Assembly: GCF_000003815.2 (NCBI RefSeq)
Contig: NC_049991.1
Location: forward strand, 387,769-451,768
Reading direction: 5' to 3'
Length of the DNA stretch: 64,000 bases
Origin: Branchiostoma floridae
Taxonomy: Eukaryota; Chordata; Leptocardii; Amphioxiformes; Branchiostomatidae
Shown here: one piece after another, positions 55,801 to 61,800 of the stretch
How the letters are laid out: each line of letters begins with the position of its first letter
Position numbering within the stretch: the stretch's first letter is position 1
Made by a program: the position numbers and the translations under genes
The notes under the pieces: generated by a model
Told to the model about the DNA's origin: nothing
Database searches by the model: none
What the model saw: only the letters and a program-made list of their open reading frames with translations

Positions 55801-58800
55801 CAATTGACTGGCATCTGTATTGAGTAGAATAGGAGAAAGTTTGTACCAAGGAACCTCACAAAAAGCTGAAAGGCTTTCCTGTGCCATCTTCAAGTAGATG
55901 GAAGCAATGCACAATATCCCTTCAAAACGTCTAGTTTCATGCATGATGTTTTGCCTGGTGGTGGGGTACTGGTCTTAAGCAGTTGTTAAAAGCACACACA
56001 TTAATTGGGTAACAGTAAGATTCCTTTCGTGTTTCTTGTGTATAACTAACAAAGCCAAACGTACAAAAAAAAACGAACCAACATACAAACGGAAGTACCA
56101 TGTATTGCTCTTACAACTTGGAAAAAAAGTTGATTTCAAAGAGAGCATAAAATTATGTGTCTCCTAGTTCTGTGATAGACTCCATGAAACAAGAGTACAA
56201 GATGCAGGCTAACGCATACATGTGTGAACAGCAAAAACCTAATCCAGCCGTACAGCTGCGGCACTCACGGTTATGTCTTTGCATGAAACACAAGGCCAGG
56301 TCCCGTGATCGTGCTTTTGAGGTCTGATGAATCAATCACAATGTATTTTCTGTCAACTAAATCTCCTCCTATACTTTGTACTTGTCCAGATACTACTAGT
56401 TCATGCAGTGCATGATTCTAATTTAAGCTTGGTGAGACTTTGAACTGATTTTATGTTTAGAATTTTGTCAATCCCAGAACTGGTGGTGGCTTTTATCAAG
56501 TTGGAATCCACTGTCACTGTGGTCGAGTCCCTAGACTGGAATAAACTTTCCCGCATTGATTAAAGATGGGTCATTTCCATCCAATTTTTGTGTTGAAAAT
56601 AGGACATGGGCTTGGAGGCTCTTTAAATTTGCATACTAGTCAAATAGTCAGAGCAAATGATCTCACTTTCCTCGGACACTAATTATACATTAAATAGAGA
56701 CCTTCCGACTCAGAGAAACTTCGCTGCAGTATTGGTATACCAAGATAGCCGTGAGTGGAGGGCACTCCCCTGGGGTGATGACGTCACATGAATAAGCCCT
56801 ATAAAGTTAACTTTGTACTTTATAAATCATAGGGACATAGATTCACAACACACGGGAAGGAGATAGCTATCCCCCATAAACCGGATATGACTGTGACTTG
56901 AAGAGCGGTCGTTCCTACCTGGCCTGATGAACTCTACTCTACTCTACTCTACTCTACTCTATATATAGTATACTCATATCAAATGTTGCCAAAATGTGTA
57001 CAAACATTGACTCAGAGACTGAGCCAGATCCTTACATCTGCTTGGAGTTTAAGCAAAGGGCTTATACATGCAGGGTAGCCAGTGGGGATAGTCTCACCCA
57101 GAGGTCAAGCAAGTAATGTCCAATCTGTGTTTGTGTTGAGTCTGTAGGTAAACATTCCAATGTCCTGTTCACATGGATGAGACCAATGGGATCAGCCATG
57201 CATTATCAAATTTTAGGTAATTGTCATAAGACTTGACAATGTTTCCAATGAGAAAAAAAGTAGAATTTTATACTTGATTGTACAAACTGTAGTCTGCTGA
57301 AATTTTGATGAAAGGAGATACTACTTGACCTCTTACCCTTAGACAGGCAGTTTCCCTTGTGGTTTGTACACTATGAGCTGAATGACTAACACTGTACAGA
57401 TTTCCTTTGCACTCCTTTCACTGGGGACAAATTTATTAACTTTTGAAGGAATGCAATGAGAAGTCATAGGATGAAACTTTTCTTTGCCTATCACAAAACA
57501 ATGTGAAAATGAATAAATCAACCATTACTGCCTTTAAGTTTGTAGATCCAACAAGTCTTGGAGATGGTAAGGCCACACCAATTTAACTTGTTGGTTCTTG
57601 CACTTTTGTAGAAAAAATATGAAGTGACAGGGCACTAAAAATGACAATAAGTCTGGGGATATATTCATATAAGAATAATCAGTTTTCTGTTTAAAAAAAA
57701 CACTACCCACTGTACTGTAGCTGTGCCCGTTTGTTTAGATTAAAGTACAGTGTACATGTACATTACTTCTTGATTGAAAAAAATTAACTGTAATGATCGA
57801 TGTACCCATATTGTAAGGACCTTTAAGATTAAAACAAACAAACAACTGCATTTAGGTCCATTTACTGTCCTGAAAATAGTTGTGGAACGGCTGCATAGTA
57901 ATCTTAGAAGGACATATGGATGTCGCAATTGTAGGGTTTCTTCCTTGGGCAGCGACTCCATTGCTTCCATGCAAAGAAAATGCACAGTTCAGATAACGTT
58001 AAGATATGTTTGACACATAGTATGACACAATCATATGGTGAAAATTAGCTGAATGGAAAGTGTGGTGAATTTTTTTTTTCATTTTTGGAAAAATAGCAGC
58101 AGGCTGTCGAAAAAAAACAATCAAATTGGTGTGGTCTAAAGAACCAAGACATAAAATTGCTGTGGCTTAAATGGTGAAAAAAGGATCAAAGTTTAGCTAA
58201 TTTGTAAGTTCACAAATTAAGAGTTTTATGTACATCCACAAGTTTTGGTTACTAATTATCATTGGAGAGGTCCATCTTAATTAGACAAATATGATCTTGA
58301 GTCAGGCTATCTTTCCTATGTCTTCTTAATCCCAGGCCTGCAACAGGCATTAGCCACTACACCACTCTGGCAGGCAGAAAAGGCAGAAAATCAGGCACAG
58401 ACTGAGACCAGTGTTAATGACATCTGGACCAGTCTGACATGACAGGGTATTGACCTCTTGCAGGGGTATGTTGTTTTGGAATTCCAGACAGACTCAAGAG
58501 TCCTATTTCCATTATTGTCATGTAGTACCACAGCTGTAGGTGGTTGATTTTATCATGTATGACTTTTATTACTCTACTCTTCTCTTACCTTCAAGTAAAA
58601 AAGCAGAGCCTGACAGGTTATAAATACTAGTAGACGTTCATTCAAGGTATCCATACTAGATCAATATAGACATGCTACAAAGAAACAAGTGTCTATTATG
58701 GGCAAGTTATTTTTACACATTCACACGTGGGTATTAGAAATGCCGTAATGTTGCATTAGTGGGACCGCGTGGCACGATCGGGAGCGCGTTGGTCTCAGGC

Positions 58801-61800
58801 CCGAGAGGTCCGGGGTTCAAATCCGCTTGCCGTGTCACCGATCTTGTGCCCTTGGGAAAGGCACTTTACACGACTTTCCTCACCTAGCTCAGGTGTAAAT
58901 GAGTACATAGCTGCGGCTAGTGGCAGTGACAGGCCTTTGTGGTGGTGACAGGCCATAGGGGCATGTTCGGGCATGACGCACCCGCCATGACACATGAGTC
59001 AGGGGTAGGAGGAACCCCTTGCATCCTTGGTCGGAAGTCCTCCTAGGAGACGCAACTCCAAACAACAACCTGCATCTGCTGGCCNNNNNNNNNNNNNNNN
59101 NNNNNNNNNNNNNNNNNNNNNNNNNNNNNNNNNNNNNNNNNNNNNNNNNNNNNNNNNNNNNNNNNNNNNNNNNNNNNNNNNNNNAATAAATGGAAGAGGC
59201 GAACTAGCCGGCACACTCTGAATGGCTGCAGATCTGTATGTTGTGTTGCAGAATCTGCAAGTGATTGCAGAATCTGCATGTGGTTGCAGAATCTGCAAGT
59301 AATCGCAGAATCTGCATGTGGTTTGCAGAATCTGCAAATGGTTTGCAGAATCTGCAGTCAACTGCAGAATCTGCAGAACTGACCTATCCCGAGGGACCTG
59401 CCGATGTTATCTACGTAATCGTCATCATGTACTATGTCATATTCTAGAATACCAAATTTCAATCTCGAAGTATGTCATAATAATCAATGTTTCCGGATTA
59501 GAGTGTATTCCGGATTAATACATTTACCAAACACAATCATGTATTTATACAACCATATACAATGCACAATGACACTCCTGATCAGCCTGTCATTTTAACC
59601 ACATAGGTGCTACTGGATTACAATTATAGAGAAATTTGCAGACACATTCAGAAATAAAAACACTGGTCTGAAAGTACATAAATGATGCCTTGCTCTGCAT
59701 AAATAAAGACTGCATTTGATTTATGTTAATCATCAGCTACAGTACCTATCTGCAAATCCCCACTGGAGTTATCCTTCTAAAAAGTTCCAAACAAAAAGGC
59801 TCACTGCAGTTCAAAAAAGGCTGCTAGAGGGCCAAACCTACATCACTTGCTCCCTTCACCAATTGCAAGATCTATCCAACACTAAAAAAATAATGAACCT
59901 GGAACCAGGAGAAAATTTAGAGTCTAACTTTGACGCGCCGCTGCAGCACCGTAACTTGCTCCTTGAAGGCCCATTATCAAACTACACCTTCCATTTTACA
60001 ACCCCTACCGATTCACCAGGTGAAACATTTTCAAACTAGACCTTCCTTTTCACAACAGCTACCCAAATAGCAAAAATTGTGAAAATACATCCACAGGTCC
60101 TCGAGTTCTGAGTTCTGACCTACCATACCCACACTACAACTGCTCCGCTCCAACTGAAAGCATAGCCTTCAAACTCAAGAGAATAATCTCCTGCTTAACA
60201 AATATGTCCTAATACCTTCTGCTGCAGTTTGAACATAATACACAGAACTTCTCTCGCCCTCCCCCTCTGCTGAGAAGGCCACTATCCACACAGTGTAAGG
60301 TGTGTTAGGCAGGAGGTCCTGGATAGTGTACTGCCTTGTAGTCTGGTCCAGCTGAACAGTCAGCACAGGTTCATCCTCCGTCTGACAAAGAAACAAACAA
60401 ATGTTACAATAGTCTATAGATGGCTAGTCTATGCCCACATCCAGTTCCAGTACACATGTACACATGTAGAGAGAAACATGTCTGTTACCACCAGGCTTTT
60501 CTTATTCAATATCTGACAGCCTAACATTTTTACACCATCTTAGCAATGCAGGCCTATCTAAATAGGCAGGTGATGTTATGCATATATTCTTAAAATTCAA
60601 AAGCAAGCTTATGTGTTTCCTTACCTGGTAATAGATGACGTAATACTCCACATCTCCACCTGTTGAGGGAGTCTCCCACTCCACTGTGATGGAGGTGGGG
60701 CCACTTGGGGTCAAACGGACACTGCCAGGGGCAACCAGGCACGTTGGGGGCTGATTGAGGGTAAGGTTTGAATTCTTTAATGTAGCTNNNNNNNNNNNNN
60801 NNNNNNNNNNNNNNNNNNNNNNNNNNNNNNNNNNNNNNNNNNNNNNNNNNNNNNNNNNNNNNNNNNNNNNNNNNNNNNNNNNNNNNNNNNNNNNNNNNNN
60901 NNNNNNNNNNNNNNNNNNNNNNNNNNNNNNAAGAGTTATGAGAGCTGTAACATGTTCTATACATGTCATACTTTTCAATAGTCCATATAAATGCACAATT
61001 GCATTACTGAAAATGTGTCTTACCTTCCTGAGTGCTGACAGAAAGAGCAGGGCTTCTCTCTCCCATTCCTTCAGTAGAGAAGGCCACAATCCAGATGGTG
61101 TACTGGGTGTCAGGCAGCAGGTCCCTGATGGTGTAGGGAATGTCACTGGGACTCACTTGTACTCTCATGGTAGGTTCATTCTCAGCCTGGAACAGGACAT
61201 GGAACATGGGAAGTCACAAATAGAAAATGGCCGGTAGGGTCGCTGCTGCACTAGACGATGACATCATGATCAATGGTCTCTGAACTGGGGCAGGATACAT
61301 TACTAAACGGAAGAACAGCTAACAGAGTTTAAAAAATACCTTGTAGAGGATAGTAGTACTGGCCATGCTGGTCAAAGCACAGTGGTAGGCAAACTTGCAC
61401 CAATCACAGCACACCAACAACTCCTACAAACCAATCACATTCATCACAGACTGCCATCTCACCTGGTAATAGATGACGTAATACTCCACATCTCCACCTG
61501 TTGAGGGAGTCTCCCACTCCACTGTGATGGAGGTGGGGCCACTTGGGGTCAAACGGACACTGCCGGGGGCACCAGGGGTTGAAGGAGCTGGGGACACGGA
61601 GGGAAGAATTCACTTTGCTTAAATCTCACAGTCATGTAACAACTAGCAAAAACAGTTTCTGTTTGAAGTAGATAATAACCAAATATGTATCAGCACAAAT
61701 GTCATTGGCATAAACTTGCAATACAGAGTACCTACATTGTTGTTCACATTAAATTGAGCATATGAAGATGATCCCTACCTTCTTCTTGTGTGCTGATAGT

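Noticed and set aside
58763-58835. Second tRNA-like sequence
   Set aside because: It continues into a SINE body (CCCTTGGGAAAGGCAC) and lacks a clean acceptor stem pairing; treated as a SINE.
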